A stretch of 64,000 nt of DNA, taken from contig CM060175.1 of the NCBI GenBank assembly GCA_030549775.1, positions 15,329,212 to 15,393,211 of the forward strand. Direction: 5' to 3'. A model generated the notes under the pieces. The model was given only the letters and a program-made list of their open reading frames with translations. It did no database searches and was not told the origin of the DNA. Source of the stretch: Tamarix chinensis (taxonomy: Eukaryota > Streptophyta > Magnoliopsida > Caryophyllales > Tamaricaceae). Every line of letters begins with the position of its first letter. The first letter of the stretch is position 1. The position numbers and the translations under genes were made by a program. Positions 36,607-48,166 of this stretch are shown here, in pieces.

Positions 36607-37080
36607 TGAGGTTGTAAAGATATATTGTAGACCTTTTCTTTCGATTTCAAGAATAACATTTTACATTTGTAAAATAAGTATTAAAATAAATCTTAGAACT
36701 TAATGTATATAACGTAAAATTATAATTTAATTTGATTTATGATATTTATAAAATATTTTTATTTAAAATTGTAAAATTATAATTTAGTTCAATTTAATAT
36801 TAAAATTGTGTCAAATCAAGTCATATGCACTCCTAATTATGTCCTTACTTCCTTCAATTATTCAATGTAAGACACATGTGACTTCCTCAATAGAGTCCAC
36901 TAGCAAAACTAATAAATTATGTAACTTCTCAAAAACGTAACTATACAGACATTATCTCTATAAGTCAGAGTTTCTTATTGTTCTTATAAAATATAAAAAA
37001 TTATAATATTTAACTTTAATCGATAGAAATAAAATAGACAAATTAAAATACAAAAAATATATATATATACAATATAAGTT
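36607..37080. other. AT-rich spacer
   Basis: Nothing recognisable; no gene, RNA or repeat unit seen. Confidence 0.4.
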
Positions 37081-38874
37081 TATGACAACATAAAGTCGTT
37101 AATGAAAATAGTCTATTACGATCGTATTAACCCAGCTCTAACAACTGCTTTTTCTTATTTGTTCCTATCTAATAATTATTTAAATAATATTTTTGAAAAA
37201 ACAAATTATATATTACAATACACAAAAGTCTATTACGTGAACCTCCATGGTCACTAAAAACTTAATTAAAGTTTTTTCTGAAAAATTTTATGTCACTTTA
37301 TTAGAGTGACTCTTGCGTTTGTTATGACAACAATGTCATCATCAAAAGAACAATTTAACTTTTTTCAAAAGTTTTGTGACTCTTTCTTGACACACGTTGT
37401 CACCGATAGGTGAATTCAAATATTTTGAAAATGTTTACATCACCCTATTGCAGCGGCATTATATGCAATTGTAGCAAATAATAAATGTAAGTTAATATTT
37501 TGTTTTAAAACTTATAATTATTTTTAAGTTTTTTTATTATATTAATTGATATAAAATATCCAATTGATACTAGTATCAACTAATAGTAAAAAAGTAAAAA
37601 AAATAAAGTTTAAAATATTTATTAAAAAAATATTCAAAATACGAATATCATATGCAATACAAAAATCCTCAATAAAAAATTATTATTCCTAATATGCGAC
37701 AAAGCATCTCCCTTCTATACCTTACTACACTCCAATTCCTCCTCCACCACTCCACACCTTGCAATCTCAACTCTTCTAATATAGCATTCTACAACTTAAT
37801 GGTTTTATTTTTATATTTTAATATTTTACTATGTAACCAAATTGCTTCAATCGATTTATTATATTTCTCATGAAATACATAAGTGTTGGTGCTGGATGAA
37901 GATGGTGATGGTGGTGTTAAAGACGTTGTAGACAAAGATGGTGCTTAACTTATCATATTTCTCATCAACTTATCATTTTTTAAAAATTATTTTAACTTAT
38001 TCCTAACATAGGTGTTTAATTTTTTAATTCTATTAATTTATTACTAACATACTTATCTAAATGTAATAATAAGTTATTATTAACTTATATAAATATATAT
38101 TACTACTTTTATACTAACATAATAACAATAGCACAAACTATATCTTATACTAACATACTTATATAATAGTGTGATAAAAAAAATAAAAATTAATAACAAT
38201 ATATTTACATATCAATAGTAGCATTTTTCTAATTACATGTGCAGAATCTATCACTAATAGCATATTTACTAATATATTTATCTAAATCTAACAAATATCC
38301 ATATTAATAATAAATAATAAGCAACACACAACAAAAAATATTCTGACTTTTACATCACACAACCAACAAATGTCCATGTTAATAGTCAATAGCACAAACC
38401 GAATAATTAACAAGTCACAAAATGTCTAAATTATGCATATTCAGTTAATTAAAAACAAATTAACATACAAGTATCGAATTAGGTCAATATATCAACTTAG
38501 GTTCAGTTAATAAGCAAGAAATAGTGGTGGAGGACACTAGTAGTAATGATACATGTTAGGTCGTAGGTGAAGGCTTCCAAAATTTTCCCCACACACAAAT
38601 ATACATGTAAGAAGTCACATTTTTATACAACAATAAACCTAAAAATGAAAATTTAACAACAATATTATTTGTTACCTTCAATTAAGTGCCCAAATAAGTT
38701 AAAATCAGACTCAAATAACCTACAAAAAAAAGGAAACATTAGAAAATATAAATTCGACAAAAAATACATTAAAGCAAAATATTAACAATAACTATACTCT
38801 AAAACACATTTATAGGATAACATAAAGAAGAAATTCTAACAAAGAAAGAAAGGAATAAAAATAATGGTATGAAT

Positions 38875-38935
<61 letters not shown>

Positions 38936-39248
38936 GTCGCCACAAAAAGAGAAGAAGAAAGGTGGGCAAAAATGAATCAATTCATATACATTTTTTCTTT
39001 TTGTAACACAAGACTATTACAACGATTGGGTCATTATAGTAAAGTTTCAAGCCATCGTAGTTTCCTATCATTAAATTGAATGAAGTCATTTTGATGTTGT
39101 ATATTATGAAAATAATACTGTATATTACGATGACATGTTGTTATGAATTCTCATTCCACTAATTTTAGAAGCAAAACTTTAGCGAAGGAAAAATGGAACC
39201 CATAGCTGTACGACAAATCCTCATCTATTGTAACGACATTTTGTCATA
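37081..39248. mobile_element. Inverted-repeat-bounded segment, probable non-autonomous DNA transposon
   Basis: The left edge reads TATGACAACATAAAGTCGTT (37081-37100). The right edge, on the minus strand, reads TATGACAAAATGTCGTTAC, with ATAG a few bases further in on both sides. A second inverted pair lies inside (near 37335, TTATGACAACAATGTCATC; near 39122, TACGATGACATGTTGTTATG). Such GACAAC/GTCGTT subterminal motifs are common in plant CACTA-type elements, but no CACTA terminus or target duplication was found. The AT-rich interior includes a (GT)n(GA)n tract and no transposase. Confidence 0.5.
38874..38932. repeat. (GT)n(GA)n compound microsatellite
   Basis: About 12 GT units followed directly by about 17 GA units. 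Confidence 0.9.
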
Positions 39249-39299
39249 GTACCACCAATAGATAAGAAGAAAAAAAGAAAAAAGAAAGAAAGAAAGAGC

Positions 39300-41955
39300 T
39301 ATATATATATATTTTTTGATAATTGATAGGAATTACAATATAAATAAAAATAACAACAGAATTTAGGCCAAATTAATAAGGACACTCCCTATTGCACTCC
39401 TGACTCACAGAAAAGCCTATACATTATGAATCACCTCATCAATTTTATAATGGAACTCTTCTCTTCTATTCTTGATCCAGAAACTAATCCTTGATTTAAT
39501 GAGCATAACCATCTATCTTTTGCAAACTTGAAGATTTTCAAACACTATCTTATTTCTGAACTCCCAAATAGTTCCCATTATCACGAAGAAAGTTATTAAC
39601 AAAAATTTCTCCTTTATATCTTTCCTTTTACCTCCTAACCAAGCAACAACATTATCCTCAATGGACCTCAGCATCATCCAAGTGCATCCCATCCAATTGC
39701 ATATCACATATCAAATCTTCCCTGTTACAACGTAATGAAGGAATACGTGATTGACCGACTCTTGCTCAATTTTGTAAAAAGGATACCCTGACTCACTTAT
39801 ATCACCAATATGAAGTCTAACAAGTCTATCTCTTGTGTTAAGTCTCTATTGAATTGCAAACCAAGACATAATCTCAATCCTTGGTAGTGCCATGCCGATC
39901 CAAATCTTGTTGTAGGTGCTACTACTCAAGTCATCCCCAAGAATACTCTGATAAGAGGCCTCACAAAAGGATTTGACAGATAATACCCCCGTATCATCAT
40001 GTACCCAACTAATCTTATCCTTTCTACCCTTACTCAAGATAGCCTTCTTGATTAGACTTTCCATCTGTTCCATTTACCTCTCCTCCCATGAGAATAATCG
40101 CCTTATCCACAAAAAAATGCTAGATCCACTGTGCCCCAACCCAAAAACCTATATTTGCTACTTTTTCTTTTTGTTGATCTGACACCATAAAGAACCTTGG
40201 AAAAATGCCTTTTAAGGGCCCCTGCCCCACCTAGTCATCATGTCAAAACCTGACTCTTCTACCATCTCCAAGAATAATCTTTAGACCTGAGTTAAGGATG
40301 AGGTTCATCCTTCCCATTTTAACAATGTCCACCCACGGGGCCCATCCCCTTATTTGATCCGGAATCTGCGGATTTCCAAAATGATCATCAGAATAAATGG
40401 ATGAAATAATCCTTTTCCAAGACGCTCCCTCTATGGTATAAAACCTCCACCACCATTTGAATAAGAGTGCGTTATTCTTCATGGTTAAGTCCCTAATACC
40501 TAATCCACCAAGGATTTTAGGTCTCTGGATCATACTACATCTAACCAATGGTAGCTTCTTCCTAACCCCACTACTACTCCAAAAGAAATTCCTTTGGATG
40601 CTAATAATCTCCTTTACCACTCCTTTTGGAATTCTGAATAAGCTCATGTAGTAAAGAGGCAAGCTGTTCAAAACACTCTTTATCAAAACCAATATCCCTA
40701 CTCTTGTTAGAACTTTTGATTTCCATCTTGCCAATCTTTGTTTAACCTTATCAACCACAGGTTTCCAGACTTCACTGCTTCTCACATTGGCCCCTAATGG
40801 AAGCCCAAAGTAATGAATTAGCAAAGCACTGATCTTAAAATTCATAATTTCTGCTGCTTTCTTCTAAAATTGAGCATCCACCCTAAGACCTATAAGTTCA
40901 AAATTTCCAAAGTTTACACTCAGGCCTGATAATAGATAGAAACATTCTCTCATTTCTGATATTCTCAAGTGAAGCCCTAAATAAAAAACATAATATCATT
41001 CGCGAATTGAAGATGTGTAACTTCATACTTACCTTTCCCCACTTTTAAGCCTTGGATCAACCCTTTATCCATACCTCTTCTAATAAGCTGATTAAATGCC
41101 TCAACAGCTAGAACAAATAGAATTAGGAAAATGGGATCCCTTTGCCTGAGACCCCTTCTCATCTTGAAGGGAATAGAAGGTATCCTATTAACAAGAATTG
41201 ATATATTGGTAGTTGAAATAAATTCATTTATCCAACCTCTCCATATATTTCCAAAACCCATGAGCTCAGAATGCTATCCAAAAATTCCCATCTTATGCTG
41301 TCATACTCCTTTTTGGAAGTCCAACTTGATCATCACCCCTTTCGCTCCCTTCGTCTTCTTAGAACACTGGACAATCTCGTTCGCTACCAGGGCCCCATCA
41401 AAAATGCTTCTACCTTCGATGAAAGCCAATTGAGAACCGCTAACCAAGCTATCAACCACTTGTTTCAATCTATGGGCTAGAATCTTCGAGATCACCTTAT
41501 AGATATACCCTATCAAACTGATAGGCCTAAATTGATTAACCTCCTTCAGCTTCTCCACTTTGGGAATCAAAGTAAGCAAATTGGTATTTAAAGCTTGCAA
41601 TATCTTACTCGAACGAAATAAATTCAAGACAGAATAAGTGAACTCTTCCTCAATAACCCCCACATTTTTCGAATGAAACCCATATGGTACCTGTTGTACC
41701 CCGGAGCTTTAAGAGGGTCACAAGCCCAAACTTCCTTTCAAACTTCCTTCCTCTTAGGTAAGCTATCAAGATCCAAACTTTTCTCCTTCAAAATCTTGCG
41801 AAACCCAACCTCAGAAATGCTAATATCTAGTAGATCCAGCTGACTGTACAGGCCTTTGAAATAAGTTTCTATCACCTATTTAATTCTTGAAGGATCAACA
41901 ATCACCTTACATTTTTCTACGAGCCTACTAAGAGCATCCACAACAAAGGAGCAAA
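39300..41955 (-). pseudogene. L1-type LINE reverse transcriptase, 5'-truncated and broken
   Basis: Minus-strand fragments follow the order of a plant LINE ORF2. Near 41900-41690 lies IETYFKGLYSQL, then VWACDPLKAPGYNRY (usual 'VWxCDxxKSPGPDGF'). At 41663-41301 are NLLTLIPKVEKLKEVNQFRP and SLIGYIYKVISKILAHRLKQ. At 41261-40977 are KMRRGLRQRDPIFLILFVLA and the catalytic box at 41006-40995, which reads FAND instead of FADD. At 40845-40243 are IHYFGLPLG (usual YLGLPLG) and the thumb region GGLGIRDLTMKNNALLFKW. A zf-RVT-like domain lies at 40073-39846 and a C-terminal piece ('WEFRNKIVFEN') at 39707-39513. Frameshifts and stops separate these parts. The endonuclease domain is absent, so the copy is 5'-truncated. 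Its broken 5' end lies about 60 bp from the Harbinger left end. Confidence 0.88.
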
Positions 41956-42013
41956 AAAAAAATCAATACATCTTTTAAAATTAAAAAGTAATCTTTTTGC
42001 CTCTTTTAAACTT

Positions 42014-42016
42014 TAA
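42014..42016. repeat. Candidate TAA target duplication of the Harbinger element (left)
   Basis: TAA precedes CTCCACAGCAAAGGC; TAA also follows the right terminus (47205-47207). PIF/Harbinger elements duplicate TWA. Short and therefore weak by itself. Confidence 0.45.
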
Positions 42017-42614
42017 CTCCACAGCAAAGGCTCAATAATATAATATTAAAATATACTATCTTATCAATCTATATCCTAATATAAACAACTAAAATATTTA
42101 TTTAATTAATAATATTATTAATTAAATGCTAATTTCTATTATTAAAAAAATAATTTTTTAAATTTAATAAAATGATATAATTTTTTTTACATATATTAAT
42201 ATATTTTTATCATTTTAATTAATTACAAAATTAATTATCTTTTTTATAATATTTGTATAATACTAATATTAAATATTAAAATAAAAATTAATATTTTAAT
42301 ATTTTTAACTTATTTTGTTTTGGCGTAATTAAATTTTATTTTACATTTTAAATGTTTAAATAATTCCTTAAATACCGTCAACGACTAAAATATATATATA
42401 AGTTTTTATTTTAATAAAAATTCATATTTTTAATTAAAAGAGTACAACATAAAATATTGTACTGATACAACAACAATGAGTACACCAAAATATGAAATTA
42501 CATAATCAAAGTAGAGCAATGATTCTCTAAAAATTGAAATTACATAATTGAAAAACATCAATAATTTAAAGATGGTGCAAGAATACAACTAAAAATACAA
42601 TAACAAAAAACATT

Positions 42615-43967
42615 TTAGTTTCTACCGGGACCAAAACGTTGCCAGATATGCTCGATCAAATCCAGTAATAATCGATGATGAGAATCTCTATCTCGAACTT
42701 GGATAATATTTCGAATATATTGTCCATGCTCTACTGTGCGCTCACAAAAATATGGCTCATCTATGTCATTTTGATCAAACTGAGACATATCTGCCGCAAG
42801 TAAATACATGTCACATTCATCTTCAATAATCATGTTATGTAATATGATGCATGCATTCATAATGTTGCTCAATGTTTGTACTTCCCAAAATCGTGCTGGA
42901 TTGCGTATAACGGCAAATCGTGCTTGCAAAACTCCAAATGCACGCTCAACATCCTTCCTAACCGACTCTTGTACTTGAGCAAATAGTTTATTTTTCTCAC
43001 CTTGTGGATGACGTATAGATTGGATGAATGTAGCCCATGGTGGATAGATACCATCTGTGAGATAGTAGCCTAAGTTATATTGGTTACCATTAACTGTAAA
43101 TGCTACATGTGGAGCATTACCATTGTAGATATCATCAAATACAGGAGATCGATCGAGGACATTAATATCATTACACGAACCAGGAGTTCCAAAATATGCA
43201 TGCCAAATCCATAGATCATATGAAGCGATAGCTTCAAGAACGACCGTTGGCTTCCCATGTCCTCGAGCATACTGACCTTGCCAACCAACTGGACAATTCT
43301 TCCACTTATAATGCATGCAATCAATGCTACCAATCATACCTGGAAAACCACGCTGCTCATTCACATAAAGTAACCGTTGGAGGTCTGATTGGTTCGGCCT
43401 CCTCAAGTACTCTCCTCCGAAAACATTTATCACACCTTCAGCGAAATTTACAATGCATTCTCTTGTTGTGGTTTCTCCAAGACGCACATATTCATCACAA
43501 CTATCGGCTGACATTCCATATGCCAACATACGCAAAGCGGTTGTGCATTTTTGCAATGGTGATAAACCACGCCTCCCTAATGCTTCAAATCTTTGAGTAA
43601 AGTATGGAGTGTGGTTACCTAAAGCTTCCACTATACGAAGGAAAACAGGTCTCCTCATTCGAAATCTACGACGAAATTGTGCATCCGTATAAGTTGGATT
43701 ATTAGAAAAGTAGTCAGCATACAAGCGATTATGGCCACCTTGACGATCCCTATTTATGTAATTACGTTTCTTGACTCTTCTTCGTGGTTGTGCATATGAT
43801 GAAAGCTCTTGTATTAACTTATGCTGATGGTGCAGTTGATTTTGAAGGTTGAATATGCAATCATCGACCTTTTGCACTATTTCATTTTCTATATCGTTGG
43901 ATGTATTGTACTCTTCATCATCTGATGAAGACTTCGATGAAGAATGTGTGGATGAGCTAGAAGACAT
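42615..43967 (-). CDS. Harbinger-type DDE transposase (intact, 450 residues)
   Basis: This enzyme would cut and join the element's ends in the nucleus. The frame is complete from an ATG in good context to a stop, within the family's usual 400-500 residues. The N-terminus is acidic and Ser-rich (residues 1-30), then comes a basic stretch PRRRVKKR (61-68). Residues about 85-195 are the helical DNA-binding region (YFSNNPTYTDAQFRRRFRMR; LGRRGLSPLQKCTTALRMLA). The DDE nuclease domain spans about 205-380. The three catalytic acids are D216 in GSIDCMH, D305 in YYLTDGIYP and E341 in KDVERAFGVLQARF. HNMIIEDE follows, typical of the family. No stop, frameshift or missing key residue is seen, so this is the one gene in the window that looks functional. 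It normally needs the Myb-like partner, which is broken in this copy; an intact partner elsewhere could supply it. Confidence 0.95.
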   Translation of the reverse strand: MSSSSSTHSSSKSSSDDEEYNTSNDIENEIVQKVDDCIFNLQNQLHHQHKLIQELSSYAQPRRRVKKRNYINRDRQGGHNRLYADYFSNNPTYTDAQFRRRFRMRRPVFLRIVEALGNHTPYFTQRFEALGRRGLSPLQKCTTALRMLAYGMSADSCDEYVRLGETTTRECIVNFAEGVINVFGGEYLRRPNQSDLQRLLYVNEQRGFPGMIGSIDCMHYKWKNCPVGWQGQYARGHGKPTVVLEAIASYDLWIWHAYFGTPGSCNDINVLDRSPVFDDIYNGNAPHVAFTVNGNQYNLGYYLTDGIYPPWATFIQSIRHPQGEKNKLFAQVQESVRKDVERAFGVLQARFAVIRNPARFWEVQTLSNIMNACIILHNMIIEDECDMYLLAADMSQFDQNDIDEPYFCERTVEHGQYIRNIIQVRDRDSHHRLLLDLIEHIWQRFGPGRN

Positions 43968-44100
43968 GTTTTGCTTAATTCTTTGTGAAACTTGATGGTT
44001 GGTAAGAATATATAGTGGTAGATGGTTTAGGTTGTTGGGATAACTTCATGTCAAATATATAGAGCTTGTGGATTTTGTAATAATGTAGATCACAAATAAT

Positions 44101-44540
44101 GAGCTAAGTAAAGATAAAGGCAACCCATGTGTATATAATAATGGTATTCTGATGCATTGGATAAAAACAAAGGCATCCAATGTGCCTACAATAATGTATA
44201 TTCTTACCTAAAAAGCATAACATAAATAATGAGCTACGTAAAGACAAATGAAACCCATGTGCATATAATAATGGTATTCTGATGCATTGGATAAAAACAA
44301 AGGCATCCAATGTGCCTACAATAATGTATATTCTTACCTAAAAAGCATAACATAAATAATGAGCTACGTAAAGACAAATGAAACCCATGTGCATATAATA
44401 ATGGTATTCTGATGCATTGGATAAAAACAAAGGCATCCAATGTGCCTACAATAATGTATATTCTTACCTAAAAAGCATAACACAAATAATGAGCTACGTA
44501 AAGACAAAGATACCCATGTGCATGCATTATTGGTGTTCTG
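44101..44540. repeat. 130-bp tandem repeat inside the Harbinger element
   Basis: Units start with GAGCTACGTAAAGAC at 44101 (variant), 44231, 44361 and 44491: three full copies of 130 bp and a fourth partial copy. Copies 2 and 3 are almost identical. Three overlapping minus-strand frames spaced by 130 bp are artefacts of the repeat. It lies in the intergenic space between transposase and Myb-like gene, where both promoters or a 3' end would be. Confidence 0.92.
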
Positions 44541-44767
44541 ACAACTAAAATTGTCTAGATTCTTTGGAATACAACACATTAATTTGGAACACAACCATCA
44601 AGTTGAAAATTACTTTGGAATACATCACCAGCATAAAAATTAAACAAAAGCTAGTACAAAAAGTTAAAATGCGGATAACTATAACATTACATTAGAATAC
44701 AACATAAATGCATAAAACATACAACAACATAATAAAAATAGATAGGAGCATTAATCAGAAGTCTTCC

Positions 44768-46264
44768 TCATTCATTATCTTCAAGGCACAAGTCAGCTTT
44801 CAATTGTGCAAACCACCTATCTTGTTGAGGTGTTCTATTTTTTAGTAATGATAATTTATCATATCGTCTCCACTTCTTCATCTTCATCTTATCCTCATCA
44901 ATTTTTTCCCTACGAGCTTCCAACTTCATCTTTTCTTCTACAATTTTGGCATAATTTTGAATTGTGTGAGACGCCTCATTTATTGATTGATTGACTGCAT
45001 TTACTGAATTAATTGCCTCATTGACAATAGCACGTTTTCCTCTTTGTTGCTTGCCTAGAGGACGAGGCAGAAATTCTTATATTAGGGGGGCAACACTAGT
45101 TGGAGTACTGGGATTTGAGGATGTATTCGAGTATGCACCACTTTCATTCACCCTACTCCTCTTAGCTCCACTGCTTGTAGTTTTAGATGGTGAGTCATGA
45201 TATTTGGCTTTCCACTTTGGCTCATGCCTCAATATGTCCCAAACATGCATTCGGTTAAATTTCCTACCATTAGTAGTTATATAGAATTGGTGTGCTTTAT
45301 CAAGAACATCAATTTCTGATTCTCCGCTTTTTTTCTTTCTAAGCGCTTGATTGTATGTAGCACTAAACTTTGCGCTTTCTTTCGAACTCGTCCTATAGTG
45401 ATTCTTGCATTGATTAGGGGTTCGTTCACGACTAGAACCTCTAAATTTATTATAGCCTTCAGCGATTTTACCCCAAAAAGTATCAGACGATTGATTAGTT
45501 CCTACAAAGATATTATTCATCACATTAATGTACGTATGGACTAATGTCTTGCTATCTTCTCTAGACCAAGTAAACTTTGGATGCTTTTTTTTCCTCGAGT
45601 GTATATCAGCAACAGGGCTTTCCTCTTCCCCCTCCGGCTCCTCCTCCTCCTCCTCCTCATCATCGTCATCATCATTGCCACGACCGTCAACATTTCCACT
45701 AATTTCTTCATTGACATCGTTCATACCAAGTTGTGTTGAGAAAGTAGAAAAAAGCATTTGTGACATTTGTGAACCTCTACTAGAACCAGGGGTCATAGGG
45801 TGTTGATCTATCGAAGGTTCTGGTGAATAACCTCCTTGATTAAAATTCCATATTTCAGATTGAGTGGGTAGAAAAGTTTGAGCTTGTGGATAAGAGTGGT
45901 TTGGTGAGTACGAATCAAATTGTCTAGATGATGGATGTTGAGGTTGATGTTGAGAAAATGGTGGTGAGTTCTGACTGTATTGAGTGGGTGGAAAAATTCA
46001 AGCTTGTGATTGATCTAGAGTTGGTGTGTAACAATCAAATTGTTGGAATTGTTGTGAAAGGTTTGGGGTATTGGAATTTATTTGAGAATTTTACCAATAT
46101 TCCATATTAGGTACTTGGACTCCATAATTTTGCATATTTTAAATATGTTGTGTACCTTGACGAAGTTGGCTACTTTGTGGTTGTTGACGGGGTGGATGAG
46201 CTTGTGGAATTAGTTGTTTTCTAACTCTACCTTTGCCTTTGTTGATGGTACGATTTGAATCCAT
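44768..46264 (-). pseudogene. Harbinger Myb/SANT-like partner protein with four in-frame stops
   Basis: One continuous minus-strand frame of 499 codons runs from MDSNRTINKGKGRVRKQL at 46264 to a terminal TGA at 44768. It is interrupted only by four stops: 46139-46141 (TAA), 46091-46093 (TAA), 45998-46000 (TGA) and 45077-45079 (TAA). Everything between them still reads as sensible protein: a Gln/Pro/Ser-rich N-terminus with a repeated 'QAxxFxPTQ' text, an acidic run DDDDDEEEEEEE, a SANT/Myb-like DNA-binding domain (HPKFTWSREDSKTLV to ERTPNQCKNHYRT, about 45585-45395), and a C-terminal NAM-associated-like part (PRPLGKQQRGKRAIV, then a Lys/Glu-rich helix). The longest uninterrupted piece, 239 residues, starts at 45796 and keeps the SANT domain. 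Such proteins bind the element ends and bring the transposase to the nucleus. Confidence 0.88.
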
Positions 46265-46539
46265 TTTGAAGGTAACTATTACAATAATTACAATATTAGT
46301 GGTAAATAAAAAATTAATAGAGTTTATAGTAGTAGTAGTAAAAATAAAGAAGATCAACAATTTCTAATAGTAATTAATAATAACATTAACAACCATAATA
46401 AAAAAAATGACAATAGAAATTAAATATACTAACATAAATATTAATTAATAAGACTAATAATAACAATAAAAATAACTAGATAAAAGTAACTAAATAAATT
46501 TTTAACTAGATAGTTATTATTATTAATAAATATTAATTA

Positions 46540-46546
46540 ATAAGAC

Positions 46547-46585
<39 letters not shown>
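46540..46585. repeat. (TAA)n microsatellite upstream of the Myb-like gene
   Basis: About 13 AAT units, within a wider zone (46280-46830) of AAT/AAC triplets that would form the gene's 5' flank. Confidence 0.8.
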
Positions 46586-46586
<1 letters not shown>

Positions 46587-47505
46587 TAGATAAGAGTAAC
46601 TAAATAAATTTTTAGTAGATAACAACAACAACAATAATAACAATAACCAAATAAGAGTAACATAAATAAAACTATAACTAATAACATTAATAATAACAGT
46701 AATAGTAACTAAATAAGAGTAATTTAGTCTCTCTTTTTTTTTAAAAAAAAGAGGCATTAAAATAGATTAATAACTAATTAATAATAATAACAATAACAAT
46801 AATGACAACAATAATAATGAGATATGGAAGATGCTGTGAAAAATATGATATGGAGGCAATCTATTTATAGATTCTAAAATCCATTATTTAAAAAAAGAAG
46901 AAGATAATAATGAGGATAATAAATTATCCAAAAAAATCTAACTAACAAATAAAATATTGACACTTGGCAGAAAATATTGATAATTTTTATTTTTATTTTT
47001 GTTGATCAAATAATGAAAAAAATATTGTAAAGTTATTACTATTTGTTGTTAAAATATTAAGAATATACTGTATAAATTTTTTTTGCGTCGGCGCAGAAAG
47101 TTGCGCCCGACGTAAGATATTGAACTTGTTGCGCTGCTGTTGCAATTCGTTGTGTCGACGCAACGGGGCGCGACAAATTTTTTGCTGCCCCGTTGTGGAT
47201 AGTCTAATGATAGATCTCTTCAGCCATGGATGATAGTGGAAAATTGAAAAATATGGCGGTAAACAACAACCATGAGGATATAACTATCTATACTATAGAT
47301 GATTATTCAAACTACAACCGTCTACAACGGAAAAAAAATGTGCGTAAAAAATTGCACTAGAAAATAAACTATGGTTTTAATTTAGAACCACCTTCTAAGT
47401 TTAAGTATAGATAATGATTCTAAGTTAAAATTGTCGCATATATTTTTTTAAAAATTTACCACTAAAGTATAGATAACGGTTTTTACTTAAAACCTTCATA
47501 TATAA

Positions 47506-47512
<7 letters not shown>

Positions 47513-47567
<55 letters not shown>
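47513..47567. repeat. (TA)n microsatellite
   Basis: About 27 AT units. The two small Tyr/Ile-rich frames across it are artefacts. Confidence 0.9.
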
Positions 47568-47571
<4 letters not shown>

Positions 47572-47984
47572 AGAGTGATACACAAGTATCAGTATTGTGT
47601 ATGCCATACATATATACAATAAAAAGTCTATCTATAAAAAATAAAGTATATATGTGATCATACATTAAAAAACACTCTTACATTAATAAAAGAATCAAGT
47701 ATACTCAATCATATATGCAAAACTAATACACGCGCATCAATAATTATAAGTATTTAATTCTGTAGCTACCCACAATCCTAAAAATAATCAAGTATACATA
47801 AAACTCTATATTAATAAAAAAAACCTTCCTATAACTAAATTCCTTAGCTATCTTGTTCAAAGATAAAATCTAATCACTCTTGTTTGACCATATTGATGTG
47901 CCTATCCAAAAATCTAAGCTCATCATTTTAATATACCTATACAAAATATCACAATTTGTATGGTTATAAGTATTTAAATCAAGT

Positions 47985-47989
<5 letters not shown>

Positions 47990-48024
<35 letters not shown>
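47990..48024. repeat. (TA)n microsatellite
   Basis: About 17 AT units. Confidence 0.85.
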
Positions 48025-48026
<2 letters not shown>

Positions 48027-48161
48027 CTCCAAATCTACATTCCATCATTTTGTAATGACATTTCCCATAGATTTCATGATAAAATTGTCACAACTGTCAT
48101 ATCTCCTTGTTTTAGATTCTGCATTAAGTGAAATGCATAAATTAATTTGTTAGAACAATAT

Positions 48162-48166
48162 TAAAT
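48162..48166. repeat. Target-site duplication TAAAT of LTR D (left)
   Basis: TAAAT immediately before TGAAATACCCC; the partner is at 52691-52695. Confidence 0.9.

Larger units (their letters stand above)
42017..47204 (-). mobile_element. PIF/Harbinger DNA transposon
   Basis: About 5.2 kb containing the two genes that define the superfamily, a DDE transposase and a Myb/SANT-like partner, both on the minus strand. The right terminus is clear: minus strand GACTATCCACAACGGGGC, followed outside by TAA, as in the 'ATCCACAAYGGG' ends of plant Tourist/Harbinger elements. The left end is less sure: CTCCACAGCAAAGGC at 42017 is only a loose match, preceded by TAA. The right subterminal zone (47088-47190) is unusually G+C-rich (GCGTCGGCGCAG, TCGACGCAACGGGGCGCGAC). 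A 130-bp tandem repeat lies between the two genes. Confidence 0.75.
47208..48161. other. AT-rich spacer with two (TA)n tracts
   Basis: It contains (TA)n at 47513-47567 and 47990-48024. Between 47330 and 47500, motifs such as AACTATGGTTTTAATTTAGA and ATAACGGTTTTTACTTAAAA resemble CACTA-type subterminal repeats; no terminus was found. No gene seen. Confidence 0.4.

Noticed and set aside
42869..43600. Additional frames overlapping the Harbinger transposase
   Set aside because: Shadow frames of the 450-residue gene.
44104..44594. Three overlapping minus-strand frames of near-identical protein
   Set aside because: Created by the 130-bp tandem repeat; no domain.
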